DNA of 64,000 bases, from contig CAIRTK010000081.1 of assembly GCA_903881475.1 (NCBI GenBank), forward strand, positions 30,430 through 94,429. The letters run 5' to 3'. Each line of letters starts with the position of its first letter. Position 1 is the stretch's first letter. Under the pieces are notes generated by a model. It saw nothing but the letters and a program-made list of their open reading frames with translations, was not told the DNA's origin and searched no databases. Below, piece after piece: positions 51,368 to 61,401 of the stretch. This DNA comes from an uncultured Opitutia bacterium. GTDB taxonomy: Bacteria > Verrucomicrobiota > Verrucomicrobiia > Opitutales > Opitutaceae. The position numbers were made by a program, and so were the translations under genes.

Positions 51368-54300
51368 ATGTATCTCAAGGCGCTAAAACTGCACGGCTTC
51401 AAGTCCTTCGCCGATGCCACCACCCTCCGGTTTGAACCTGGCGTCACCGCCGTGGTCGGCCCCAACGGCTGCGGCAAGTCGAACATCGCCGACGCCATCC
51501 GCTGGGTGCTGGGCGAGCAGAGCGCGAAGGCCCTCCGCGGCGGCAAGATGCAGGACATCATCTTCGAGGGCGCCGACACCCGGAGGGCCGCGCAGCTGTG
51601 CGAGGTCTCGCTGCTCCTCACCGAGTGCGAAAAGCAGCTCGGCAGCGAGTTTCACGAGATCGAGATCACCCGCCGCGTGCACCGCGACGGCCAGAGCGAG
51701 TATGCCTTCAACGGCCAGACCTGCCGGCTGAAGGACATCCAGAAGCTTTTCATGGACACCGGCGTGGGCCGGACCAGCTACTCGATCATGGCGCAGGGCC
51801 AGATCGACCAGATCCTGTCGTCCAAGCCCGAGGAACGCCGCGCGGTGTTCGAGGAGGCCGCGGGCATCACGAAGTACAAGTCGGCCCGCCGCGAGGCCAT
51901 GAACAAGCTCGCGCTGACCGAGCAGAACCTGGCGCGCGTGGCGGATGTCGTGGCGGAAGTCTCCCGCCAGATCGGCAGCCTCCGCCGCCAGGCCGCGAAG
52001 GCCATGCGGTTCAAGCGCCTCAGTTTTCGCCTCCGTCACCTCAGCCTCGCCTGGAGCAGCCGCCAGCATGCGCAGCTCACGGCGGCGCTCACCGGGCTGG
52101 AGTCCAGGGTCGCCGCGCTCCGGGCCGACGCCGACGAGCGCCGCAGCGGGCTTGAGGCGCAGCAGGCCGCGCTGGAGCAAAAGAAGACGGGACGCAACCG
52201 GCTCAACCAGCGGGTGCAGGACGCGCAGCAGGCGGTGTTTGACCTGCGCTCGCAGAAGGAGGCCGCGGAAAACCAGGCCAACCTCGCGCAGATCCGGCGC
52301 ACGGGCCTGGAGGACCGGCTGGGTTCGTCGCGCGACAATCTCGGGGAAATCGAAATGCAGCTCCGCGAGGTGTCCGCGCAGGTGGACACGGGCGCGCAGG
52401 ACAAGCAGATGCAGCTCGGCCTGCTCGGCAGCAGCGACGCGGTGTTCCAGCAGCGGAACCGCGAGCTGGCGATCGCCGAGGGCGAATTGAGCAAGCTCGA
52501 GCAGGAGCTGCAGCAGGCCAAGTTCCAGCTGCTCCAGCTGGAGAGCACGGTGGCCCGGCTCCGGACGGATTGCTCCGGCTACGAGGTGGACCAGAAGACC
52601 AGCGTGCTCCGGCACGACGCCGTGGCGCAGGAAATCGGCGCGGTGCGCGACCAGCATGCCGCGGCCGGCCTGACCGCCGCCGAACTGGCGGCGCGTGTCG
52701 AGGCGTCGCTGGCGGAAAAGACCCGCACCCTGGGCGAGGCCGCCGCGGCCCAGCAGGCGATCACCGACCTCACGCGCGAATTCCGTGACTCCCAGCGCAA
52801 GCTCCAGGACATCGACCGCCAGCTCGCGCAGCGCACGGCGCGCCTCCGGCTGCTCCAGCAATTGCAGGAGAAGTGGGAAGGGTTCGGCGAGGGCGCCAAG
52901 GCCATGCTGCAGGGCCGGCTCGACGCCGCGCTGGCCGGCGCCAAGGCCACGCCCCTCATGCACGGGCTCGAGGTGAAGCCGGAGTTCGGCAAGGCGGTCG
53001 AGGCCATCCTCGGCTCGGCGGCCGAGGCGATCAGCGTCAGCGATCTTGCCACGGCGCAGCGCATCCTGGCCCAGCTGGAGCACGAGCAGATCGGCTCGGC
53101 GGTCCTGCGGATCGCGGATTTCGGAACGCGGAGCGAGGGCCGGACGGATCTGCCGGCGGGGCTGGTGCCCGCCCTGGACGCGCTGGGCGTGGGTGCGGCC
53201 GGACACCCGGCCGCAGGCGTGCTGGGCGAGTGCTTCATTGCCGACGATCTCGGGGCCTTTCTCGAGTTCTGGAAGGCCGACCCGACCTTTGGGTTTCTGG
53301 CCGTGGCGACCCGCAAGGGCGACCTCGTGGACCGGCGCGGCCTGGTGTACGGCGGCCATCACAGCAGCCGGAAGTCCTCGAACAGCATCGTGCAGCGGGA
53401 AATCGACCTGCGCGAGACGGCGAAGTCCCTCGCCGAGGACCAGAAGCTGCACGACATGCAGAAGGCCCAGATCGACACGCTCAGCGCCAGCCTGGCCGCC
53501 GCCGAGCAGACGCTGGAACAGCGCCGGGCGGAGGTGCTCGCCGTGACGCAGACCGTGGCGGCCGGGCAGGCCGAGCACCGCAACGCGCAACGGGCGCTCG
53601 AGGACGTGGGCAACCGCCTGCGCCGGATGGAAGGGGAGCTGGTCTCGCTGGAGCAGGCCCGCAACGAGGCCCACACGCGCTGGGAGAAGGCGCAGGCCGG
53701 GCTGGCGGAGGCGGACGCCGCCGCGGCCGCGCAGCGTGAGAAGATTCAAAGGCTGGAAACCCGCATTGGAGAAATCCGCACTGATCGGGACGTGAAGCGC
53801 GAGTCACTCGCACAGGCCCGGCTGGAGCTCGCGGAGCGCCGGCAGAAGGTTGAGGTGCTCGACCGCGGCCTGACCGAGATGGAAAAACGCCGCATCCAGC
53901 TCGACGACCTGCTGGTCCAGCGCCAGCAGGAGATCGAGACCTGGGGCGCCCAGATCGAGTCCCTTGAGGCGGAGGCGGCCGCGCAGCGGGCCCGCGGCGT
54001 CCAGATTGGCGAGACGCTCGGCGTGGCCCAGGAGCAGGTGGAAAAGGTCCGGGTCGAGCTGGTGGCGATCGAGCGCGAGATTGGCGCGCTGGAAACCGCG
54101 CAGAGCTCCCTGCATACCCAGTCCGAGGCCGCGCACGACGAGCTGAGCGCCCACGAGGTGAAGCTCGCCGAGACCCGCCAGCGCGCGCAGTTCCTGGCCG
54201 AGGAAGTCACCCGGGAATTCCAGGCCGACATCGCCGCACTCGACTGGAAGCAACTGCTCTGGCACGCCGATGACGAGCCGGAGGGCATCAAGCCGCTGGA

Positions 54301-55147
54301 CCTGGACGAGGAGGAGGAAGCCGGGCCGCCGGACGCCGCGGCGGCCGAGGCCAGGCCGAAGGCCAGAAAGCCGAAGGCGAAGAGCAAGGGCGAGCCGGAG
54401 GCGGACGACCTCGCGGCGCTGGAGGCGACCAATTGGGACGAGGTGAAGACGGAGGCCGATGCCCTGCGCACGCGGCTCAACAGCATGGGGGCGGTCAACC
54501 TCGTCGCCATTGAGGAGTATGCCGAGCTGAAGCAGCGGCATGACTTCCTCACGACGCAGAGCAGCGACCTGACGACGGCCAAGGCGGAGCTGCTCAAGGC
54601 CATCGACGAGATCAACGTGACCTCGCAGCAGCAGTTCGAGGTGACGTTCGTCCAGATCCAGAAGAACTTTGCCTACACCTTTGAGACGCTCTTTGGCGGC
54701 GGCCGGGCGGCGCTCGAGCTGATCCAGACGGAGGACATCCTGGAGAGCGGCATCGAGATCGTGGCGCAGCCGCCCGGCACGAAGCTGAAGAGCATCACGC
54801 TGCTCTCCGGCGGACAAAAGACGCTGACCGCGGTCGCGCTGCTGTTCGCGCTCTACATGGTGAAGCCCTCGCCGTTCTGCCTGCTCGACGAGCTGGATGC
54901 GCCGCTGGACGAATCGAACATCGGCCGGTTCACGGACCTGCTGAAGAAGTTCGTGGGCGAGTCCCAGTTCATCATCATCACGCACAACAAGCGCACCGTG
55001 TCCGCGGCCAGCGCGATCTATGGCGTGACAATGGAGGAGCGGGGCGTCTCGAAGACGGTGTCGATGCGCTTCAACCACGAGCGCGGCGAGGCCGAGGCGC
55101 ACGCGCCGAACATCGCGGAATCCGTCGCGGCCGCGAAGCCGGCCTGA
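51368..55147 (+). CDS. smc: chromosome segregation protein SMC
   Basis: 1259 residues from the ATG at 51368; conserved sequence begins at MYLKALKLHGFKSFADATTL, so the 80 upstream codons of the frame are the repeat region. Walker A is GPNGCGKS (31-38). Two long coiled coils (about 170-500 and 680-1040) flank the hinge (about 510-660). The ABC signature is LLSGGQKTLTAVALLFALYM near 1145 and Walker B is FCLLDELDAPLDESNI near 1172. A charged Ala/Lys/Glu-rich insert (DEEEEAGPPDAAAAEARPKA and what follows) sits at about 980-1025. SMC with ScpAB organises and separates chromosomes; scpA/scpB are not in the window. Confidence 0.96.
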   Translation: MYLKALKLHGFKSFADATTLRFEPGVTAVVGPNGCGKSNIADAIRWVLGEQSAKALRGGKMQDIIFEGADTRRAAQLCEVSLLLTECEKQLGSEFHEIEITRRVHRDGQSEYAFNGQTCRLKDIQKLFMDTGVGRTSYSIMAQGQIDQILSSKPEERRAVFEEAAGITKYKSARREAMNKLALTEQNLARVADVVAEVSRQIGSLRRQAAKAMRFKRLSFRLRHLSLAWSSRQHAQLTAALTGLESRVAALRADADERRSGLEAQQAALEQKKTGRNRLNQRVQDAQQAVFDLRSQKEAAENQANLAQIRRTGLEDRLGSSRDNLGEIEMQLREVSAQVDTGAQDKQMQLGLLGSSDAVFQQRNRELAIAEGELSKLEQELQQAKFQLLQLESTVARLRTDCSGYEVDQKTSVLRHDAVAQEIGAVRDQHAAAGLTAAELAARVEASLAEKTRTLGEAAAAQQAITDLTREFRDSQRKLQDIDRQLAQRTARLRLLQQLQEKWEGFGEGAKAMLQGRLDAALAGAKATPLMHGLEVKPEFGKAVEAILGSAAEAISVSDLATAQRILAQLEHEQIGSAVLRIADFGTRSEGRTDLPAGLVPALDALGVGAAGHPAAGVLGECFIADDLGAFLEFWKADPTFGFLAVATRKGDLVDRRGLVYGGHHSSRKSSNSIVQREIDLRETAKSLAEDQKLHDMQKAQIDTLSASLAAAEQTLEQRRAEVLAVTQTVAAGQAEHRNAQRALEDVGNRLRRMEGELVSLEQARNEAHTRWEKAQAGLAEADAAAAAQREKIQRLETRIGEIRTDRDVKRESLAQARLELAERRQKVEVLDRGLTEMEKRRIQLDDLLVQRQQEIETWGAQIESLEAEAAAQRARGVQIGETLGVAQEQVEKVRVELVAIEREIGALETAQSSLHTQSEAAHDELSAHEVKLAETRQRAQFLAEEVTREFQADIAALDWKQLLWHADDEPEGIKPLDLDEEEEAGPPDAAAAEARPKARKPKAKSKGEPEADDLAALEATNWDEVKTEADALRTRLNSMGAVNLVAIEEYAELKQRHDFLTTQSSDLTTAKAELLKAIDEINVTSQQQFEVTFVQIQKNFAYTFETLFGGGRAALELIQTEDILESGIEIVAQPPGTKLKSITLLSGGQKTLTAVALLFALYMVKPSPFCLLDELDAPLDESNIGRFTDLLKKFVGESQFIIITHNKRTVSAASAIYGVTMEERGVSKTVSMRFNHERGEAEAHAPNIAESVAAAKPA

Positions 55148-55170
55148 GCCGCCCGATCCGCAGCGCGGCG

Positions 55171-55270
55171 GAAATGGGAGTTTGGAGATGGGAGATGGAA
55201 TACCTGGGCGCGTAAATCTCGGCGGAACGTGCCTTCCAGCTACCAACGCCCAACTACCAACTCCCATTTT
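55171..55270. repeat. GGGAGATGG palindromic intergenic repeat
   Basis: The left arm AATGGGAGTTTGGAGATGGG then AGATGGAA (55173-55200). The right arm TTCCAGCTACCAACGCCC then AACTACCAACTCCCATTTT (55234-55270) is its imperfect inverse. The arms are short-period, like the other palindrome families here. Confidence 0.7.
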
Positions 55271-55293
55271 GTAACGCGCACGCGTTACAAAAT
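55266..55293 (-). terminator. palindromic hairpin at the 3' end of the PilB-like gene
   Basis: ATTTTGTAACGCG, CA, CGCGTTACAAAAT: a perfect 13-bp inverted repeat that includes the TAA stop of the minus-strand ATPase gene (55285-55287). Flanking A and T runs give it bidirectional terminator character for smc and the ATPase gene, though the T-run is inside the stem rather than after it. Confidence 0.55.
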
Positions 55294-57465
55294 AAGATCC
55301 GGCGGGACGTTGCTCAGGGCTTCCTCGATGGTGGTGAGGCCCATCTTGACCTTGAGGATCGAGTCCTGGTGCAGCGTCTTCATGCCGTTCTTCATGGCGA
55401 TGCGCTTGAGGCCGGCGACCTCGACCTCCTTGTTGATCGCCTCGGTGAGCTCCTCGCTGTTGACCATGAGCTCATGGATGCCGACGCGGCCCTTGTAGCC
55501 GGTGCCACCGCAGGTGGGGCAGCCCTGCGGGTTGGCCTTGAAGATCTGGCCGCTCCAACCGATGGCCTTTTCCATCAGGTCCTTTTCGCGGCCCTCGGGT
55601 TCGAACGGCATCTTGCAGGCCTTGCAGACGCGGCGGAGCAGGCGCTGGGCGCAGACACACACCAGGGAGGCGGAAATGTTGAACGGCTCGACGCCCATTT
55701 CGCCGATACGGGCGACGGTGGAGGGCGCATCGTTGGTGTGCAGGGTCGAGACCAGCAAGTGGCCGGTGAGCGCGGCCTCGACAGCGATACCGGCGGTTTC
55801 CTCGTCACGGATTTCGCCCACGAGGATGATGTCGGGATCCATACGAAGATAGCAGCGCAGCGCCCGGGCGAAGGTGAGGCCGATGGCCCGGCTCATCTGC
55901 ATCTGGTTGATGCCGGCGAGCGTGTACTCGATCGGGTCCTCGGCGGTCTGGATGTTGACGTCGGGGGTGTTCACCTCGCCGAGCGCCGAATAGAGGGTCA
56001 TCGACTTGCCCGAGCCGGTGGGGCCGCAGTGGAGGATCATGCCGTAGGGCTGGCGGATGCACTCGCGGTACTTGGCAAGGTTTTCGTCGGAGAAGCCCAG
56101 CATGGGCAGCGGCAGGGTGGACTTTTGCTTGTCCAGGATACGCATGACCACCTTCTCGCCGTCCTTCATCGGCCCGGTGGCGACGCGCAGGTCGATGTCC
56201 ATGTTCTTCTTCGTGTAGCGCTTGAAGACAATGCGTCCGTCCTGCGGCAACCGGCGCTCGGAGATGTCCAGGTTGCACATGATCTTGAGGCGGGTGACGA
56301 GGGCGTTGGCCGCCTGCTTGGGCAGCCGCAGTTTTTCCTGGCACAGGCCGTCAATGCGGTAGCGGATGAGCAGCTCCTTCTCCATCGGCTCGATGTGAAT
56401 GTCCGACGCGCCCTGGATGTAAGCATCCTCGATGATGCGGTTGGTCATCTGGATGATGGGCGCGGAATCCTCGCTCTCCATGTCGGCGGCGCTCATCTCG
56501 ACCGCCTTCTCGTCGACGCTGTAGGCCTCGCTGACCTTCTCCATCGCGGCGCCGACGTCCACGTTGTCGGGGCCGGCCTTGCTCTCCTTGAAGAATTTCT
56601 TGATCAGGGCCTCGAACAGCGTGGCGGAGACGACCCGGACCTCCTCGATGCTCAGCTCGGTGGCCTGGGTGAAGGCCTCGCGCTTGGCGTAGTCGAGCGG
56701 GTTGGTCATCAGGACGGCGACCGCCTTTTCCCCGCAGCTCTTGTGCGGGAAGATGCCCTCGCGCCGGATCATGGCGTCGCCGACGGTCGTGATCAGCTTT
56801 TCGTCGACCTCGACCTCCTCGATCTTGGTGACGAGGGGCAGGTCGGTCAGCTTGGCGATGAACTTGGCGGTGTCATCGGCGCTGAGCTGGTACTTGGGGT
56901 CCAGCATGCGCTGGAGCAGGGCGGAGGAGTACTCGGCGACCTCCTTGAGCAGGAGCAGGTCCTTGTCGGTGAATTCACCGTCGGTGCCGGCGGCGAGTTC
57001 CTTGTTGAGGACCTGGATGGCGCCGATGACGGTGTTGGCCTTGAGCGGGACCGTGAGCATCGAGCGGACCTCGAAGCCGGTAGTCTTGGCCATGGAGGCC
57101 ATGAAGGGGGCCTGGCTGTCGGAATTGCGGTAAAAAGCCGGTTCGGCGGAGGCAATGACCTTGCCGACCACGCCGGTGCCCTGCGGCAGCTTCATGGCGA
57201 GCAGCTTGGCGGACGTTTCCTGCAGCTTCTGCTCCAGGGCCGGCTCCTTGGCCCAGAGGGTGGGCGAGTAGTACACGTTCTTGAACGCGATCTCGTTGCC
57301 CTCGACGATGTAGAAGGTCATCGACTGGGCCTGGAGCGCCTCCACGACCTTGGAGGCGGTCAGCTCGATGACGGAATTGACGTCCTCACGGCTGGGCGCG
57401 GCCTTCGAGATGATCTTGATTAACAGCGAGCGCCGGAGCGTGCCGGTAGTGTTGGGTGTGGCCAT
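55285..57465 (-). CDS. GspE/PilB-type secretion or pilus ATPase with N-terminal GAF domain
   Basis: 726 residues. Residues 25-180 form a GAF domain (LTASKVVEALQAQSMTFYIV; VRSMLTVPLKANTVIGAIQV). Residues about 190-300 resemble the MshEN/GspE N-terminal domain. The ATPase follows: DIHIEPMEKELLIRYRIDGL, Walker A LHCGPTGSGKSMTLYSALGE at about 476-495, the Asp box, Walker B ALRCYLRMDPDIILVGEIRD, the His box GHLLVSTLHTNDAPSTVARI, and the four-cysteine zinc site (CKAC, CPTCGG). It drives type IV pilus or type II secretion assembly. The GAF fusion could let a small ligand control it. No other pil/gsp gene is adjacent. Confidence 0.93.
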   Translation of the reverse strand: MATPNTTGTLRRSLLIKIISKAAPSREDVNSVIELTASKVVEALQAQSMTFYIVEGNEIAFKNVYYSPTLWAKEPALEQKLQETSAKLLAMKLPQGTGVVGKVIASAEPAFYRNSDSQAPFMASMAKTTGFEVRSMLTVPLKANTVIGAIQVLNKELAAGTDGEFTDKDLLLLKEVAEYSSALLQRMLDPKYQLSADDTAKFIAKLTDLPLVTKIEEVEVDEKLITTVGDAMIRREGIFPHKSCGEKAVAVLMTNPLDYAKREAFTQATELSIEEVRVVSATLFEALIKKFFKESKAGPDNVDVGAAMEKVSEAYSVDEKAVEMSAADMESEDSAPIIQMTNRIIEDAYIQGASDIHIEPMEKELLIRYRIDGLCQEKLRLPKQAANALVTRLKIMCNLDISERRLPQDGRIVFKRYTKKNMDIDLRVATGPMKDGEKVVMRILDKQKSTLPLPMLGFSDENLAKYRECIRQPYGMILHCGPTGSGKSMTLYSALGEVNTPDVNIQTAEDPIEYTLAGINQMQMSRAIGLTFARALRCYLRMDPDIILVGEIRDEETAGIAVEAALTGHLLVSTLHTNDAPSTVARIGEMGVEPFNISASLVCVCAQRLLRRVCKACKMPFEPEGREKDLMEKAIGWSGQIFKANPQGCPTCGGTGYKGRVGIHELMVNSEELTEAINKEVEVAGLKRIAMKNGMKTLHQDSILKVKMGLTTIEEALSNVPPDLIL

Positions 57466-57559
57466 GGGGGGCGTCTAAAGCAGATTCTGGAATTGTCAGC
57501 GAAGCGGAGAGCCCGCAATGAGAAAGAACGTCCGCAGATTGTTCCAGGACGCAACTCCC

Positions 57560-58000
57560 ATGCTCCGCTGGCTCCGGCGATTTTTCCTGCGCCCCGACTC
57601 CGCCGCCTCCGCGCGGGGTGCAAGGGGCGAGCGCCTGGCGGCGGACTTCCTGAGTCGCGAGCGCGGCTGCAAGATCGTCGCGCGCAACTGGCGCGCCCCC
57701 CGCGACCGGCGCGCCGAGCTCGACCTGGTGGTCCGCGATGGCGAGGCGCTGGTGTTCGTCGAGGTGAAGACCCGCACGGCCGGTGCGCTCGTGCCGGGCT
57801 TTTACGCCGTGACCCCGCGCAAGAAGCGCGCCCTGCGCCGCGCATGCGACCGTTACCTCGCGCAGCTGGCGGCGCCGCCGCGCACGTTCCGCCTCGACGT
57901 CGTCGAGGTGGCGCTGCCCGCCGATCCGGCGGCCGCCGGGGCGCGGCCGGAAATCCGCCACTTCGAGAACATCCCGCTGTTTCCGAAACATCACCGGTGA
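57560..58000 (+). CDS. yraN: YraN/UPF0102 family endonuclease-like protein
   Basis: 146 residues from the ATG at 57560; an ATG at 57518 would add 14. The fold is a restriction-endonuclease-like one: GARGERLAADFLSRERGCKI, the RAELDLVVRDGEALVFVEVK metal-binding core (E, D and EVK), then TPRKKRALRRACDRYLAQL. In place of the usual GEIDL it has RAELDL. Cellular role is poorly known, probably DNA-related. It ends 55 bases before zwf. Confidence 0.9.
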   Translation: MLRWLRRFFLRPDSAASARGARGERLAADFLSRERGCKIVARNWRAPRDRRAELDLVVRDGEALVFVEVKTRTAGALVPGFYAVTPRKKRALRRACDRYLAQLAAPPRTFRLDVVEVALPADPAAAGARPEIRHFENIPLFPKHHR

Positions 58001-58055
58001 TGACCAGCATTTCCCTTGCGGCGTCCGCGAGGTCCGGCGAAGACTCCCGCCCGCC

Positions 58056-59597
<1,542 letters not shown>

Positions 59598-59622
59598 CCT
59601 GCGCGGAGCGCGGGAAGCACGA

Positions 59623-59708
59623 AGGATGAAGCTCGAAATTCGAATTCTGCCGGGACCTGTGCTTGAATGTCTTCTTCGAGTTTCGAATTTTGACCTTCGA
59701 ATTTCTTC
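59623..59708. repeat. CGAAATTCGAA-type palindromic repeat between zwf and opcA
   Basis: The left arm GAAGGATGAAGCTCGAAATT then CGAATTCTG (59630-59650). The right arm CTTCTTCGAGTTTCGAATTT then TGACCTTCGAATTTC (59671-59705). Imperfect, short-period arms in the zwf-opcA spacer. Confidence 0.65.
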
Positions 59709-59714
59709 CACCTG

Positions 59715-60701
59715 ATGTCCGACATTTTCAACGCACTGCCCGGCGTCGAGGTCCCGGTCGGAACCATTTCCCGGAGCCTGGCCAAGATGTGGACGGATAC
59801 CGCCGCCGCCGGCGGCCCGGCCCCTGCGTCGGAGGACGCGAAGGCCACGCAGGTCAATTTTGTGCTTCACCTCGGGTTCAACACCACGCCCGGGGACGCG
59901 GTGGCCCAGTTCCAGACCGCGGTAGCATTTTCCAAGCGGTACCCAAGCCGGGTCGTGGTGCTCTGCCCGCTGGGCGACGATACGGCCATCACGGACATGC
60001 GGGCGAAGGTCTATGGCGAGTGTCACCTCGGCAAGTCGAAGGGCGACAAGCGCTGCGTCGAGTTCGTGATGCTGAGCTATCCGCGCAGTGCGCGGCAGTT
60101 CCTCGAAAGCCAGGTCTCGATCTGCCTCTCGACCGACCTGCCGCTGTATTACTGGGCGCACCGGTTCTCCGCGAGCAGCAAGCTCGCCGACTATCATTAC
60201 CTCCTGACCCGGGCGAAGCGGGTGCTGATCGACAGCGCGATCTCGCCGGAGGATTCGCTGACGTATCCCTGGCCGCGGCCTGAGGCGCTGCGCGACCTGG
60301 TCCATGCGCGGCTGCTGCCGGTCCGCCAGAGCCTGGGCCAGTTTCTCGGCCGGTACCCGATGGACACGCTGTGCAGCGGCCTGCGGACGGTGGCGCTGTC
60401 CCATGACGCCCCGCACGCGCCGGAGGCCCGGGTGCTATTGAAATGGCTGCAGGACCGCATCGGAAAATGCGGGAAGAACCAGGCGGCCTTCACGCTGGCG
60501 CCGCAAGGGGCGGGAGCGACGGGCAGCTTTGTGCTCACCTTTGCGTACGCCGGCGGCCAAAAGTCATTTGCGTGGACTGGAGACCTCGCGCGGGGCACGG
60601 CGCAGTTCGAGGCGGATTTCGGCACCGGCCGCACGACGCTGCCCGCCGCGGCCAGCCTGCTCGCGCCCGAGGCGGCGCTGAGCGAGGCGATGTTTTTCTA
60701 G
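59715..60701 (+). CDS. opcA: glucose-6-phosphate dehydrogenase assembly protein OpcA
   Basis: 328 residues. The N-terminal part (ATQVNFVLHLGFNTTPGDAV) is followed by the OpcA core: RYPSRVVVLCPLGDD, CHLGKSKGDKRCVEFVMLSY, LPLYYWAHRF and AKRVLIDSAISPED. In cyanobacteria OpcA activates and oligomerises G6PDH; the zwf-opcA order here supports the same role. No membrane segment. A GCGGAAGCGCGG repeat follows. Confidence 0.9.
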   Translation: MSDIFNALPGVEVPVGTISRSLAKMWTDTAAAGGPAPASEDAKATQVNFVLHLGFNTTPGDAVAQFQTAVAFSKRYPSRVVVLCPLGDDTAITDMRAKVYGECHLGKSKGDKRCVEFVMLSYPRSARQFLESQVSICLSTDLPLYYWAHRFSASSKLADYHYLLTRAKRVLIDSAISPEDSLTYPWPRPEALRDLVHARLLPVRQSLGQFLGRYPMDTLCSGLRTVALSHDAPHAPEARVLLKWLQDRIGKCGKNQAAFTLAPQGAGATGSFVLTFAYAGGQKSFAWTGDLARGTAQFEADFGTGRTTLPAAASLLAPEAALSEAMFF

Positions 60702-60786
60702 CGCGGATCGCGGAAGCGCGGAGGGACGGAAACGCAAGAGAGGGAGGATCGATTCCGAGCTTCCGTTCTTTCGCGTTTCCGCGATA
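60702..60786. repeat. GCGGAAGCGCGGA palindromic repeat
   Basis: The left arm GCGCGGATCGCGGAAGCGCG then GAGGGACGGAAACGC (60702-60738). The right arm CTTCCGTTCTTTCGCGTTTC then CGCGATAAAT (60760-60790) is its imperfect inverse. A half-copy without its partner (ATCGCGGAAGCGCGGAGGAG, then CGGAAGCGCGG) lies at 47576-47606. Confidence 0.7.
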
Positions 60787-60796
60787 AATTTCACCC

Positions 60797-61219
60797 ATGA
60801 AAACCAAGGTGACCGGACTGGGCGGAATCTTTTTCAAGGTGAAGAACCCGGAAAAACTGGCTGCATGGTATAAAAAGCACCTCGGCCTTCCGGTGAACGA
60901 CTGGGGTGGCGCGGTCTTCGACTGGCGCGACGCCAGGCAGCCGGCGAAAAAGGGCAGCACGGTCTGGTCGCCATTCGCAGCGGACACGGACCATTTCGGG
61001 CCGGGCAAACAGGCGCTCATGATCAATTACCGGGTCGCCAATTTGAAAAGCGTCCTCGCGCAGCTGAAAAATGCCGGCGTGTGGATCGACCCGAAGAGCG
61101 GCGAAGACTCCGAATTTGGAAAATTTGGCTGGATCAAGGACAACGAGGGAAACCGGGTGGAACTCTGGGAACCGCCCGTGGTGCGTCGTCCGGCAAAGCG
61201 GAAGAGGTCGAAGAGTTGA
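60797..61219 (+). CDS. VOC (glyoxalase/bleomycin resistance) superfamily protein
   Basis: 140 residues. Two beta-alpha-beta-beta-beta modules: TGLGGIFFKVKNPEKLAAWY, KKHLGLPVNDWGGAVFDWRD, then LMINYRVANLKSVLAQLKNA and WIKDNEGNRVELWEPP. The last glutamate fits the metal-binding E of the fold. Substrate unknown; such single-domain proteins are often antibiotic-binding or minor glyoxalase-like enzymes. Confidence 0.85.
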   Translation: MKTKVTGLGGIFFKVKNPEKLAAWYKKHLGLPVNDWGGAVFDWRDARQPAKKGSTVWSPFAADTDHFGPGKQALMINYRVANLKSVLAQLKNAGVWIDPKSGEDSEFGKFGWIKDNEGNRVELWEPPVVRRPAKRKRSKS

Positions 61220-61401
61220 TCGCGGCGTAAGGATACTTCCGGGCTGCATTCGGATTGAATCGCGAAGAAGCGAAGGTGCAAAGGTCGGAGTGAAGGGTTT
61301 GTTTTACAGGAGAAAGTGGAGGAAACAGAGAGATGGACGATTGGCCGACTTTCCGGTGGCCTTTCCTCCCTCCGGTCTTCGCGCTTCAACTCCGCGCGGT
61401 C

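Noticed and set aside
51383..53749. Minus-strand open frame of 788 codons over smc
   Set aside because: Antisense shadow with Leu/Arg-rich composition; the plus frame is a full SMC.
55369..57423. Plus-strand open frame of 684 codons over the PilB-like gene
   Set aside because: Antisense shadow rich in Asp, Gly, Leu and Val; no motif.
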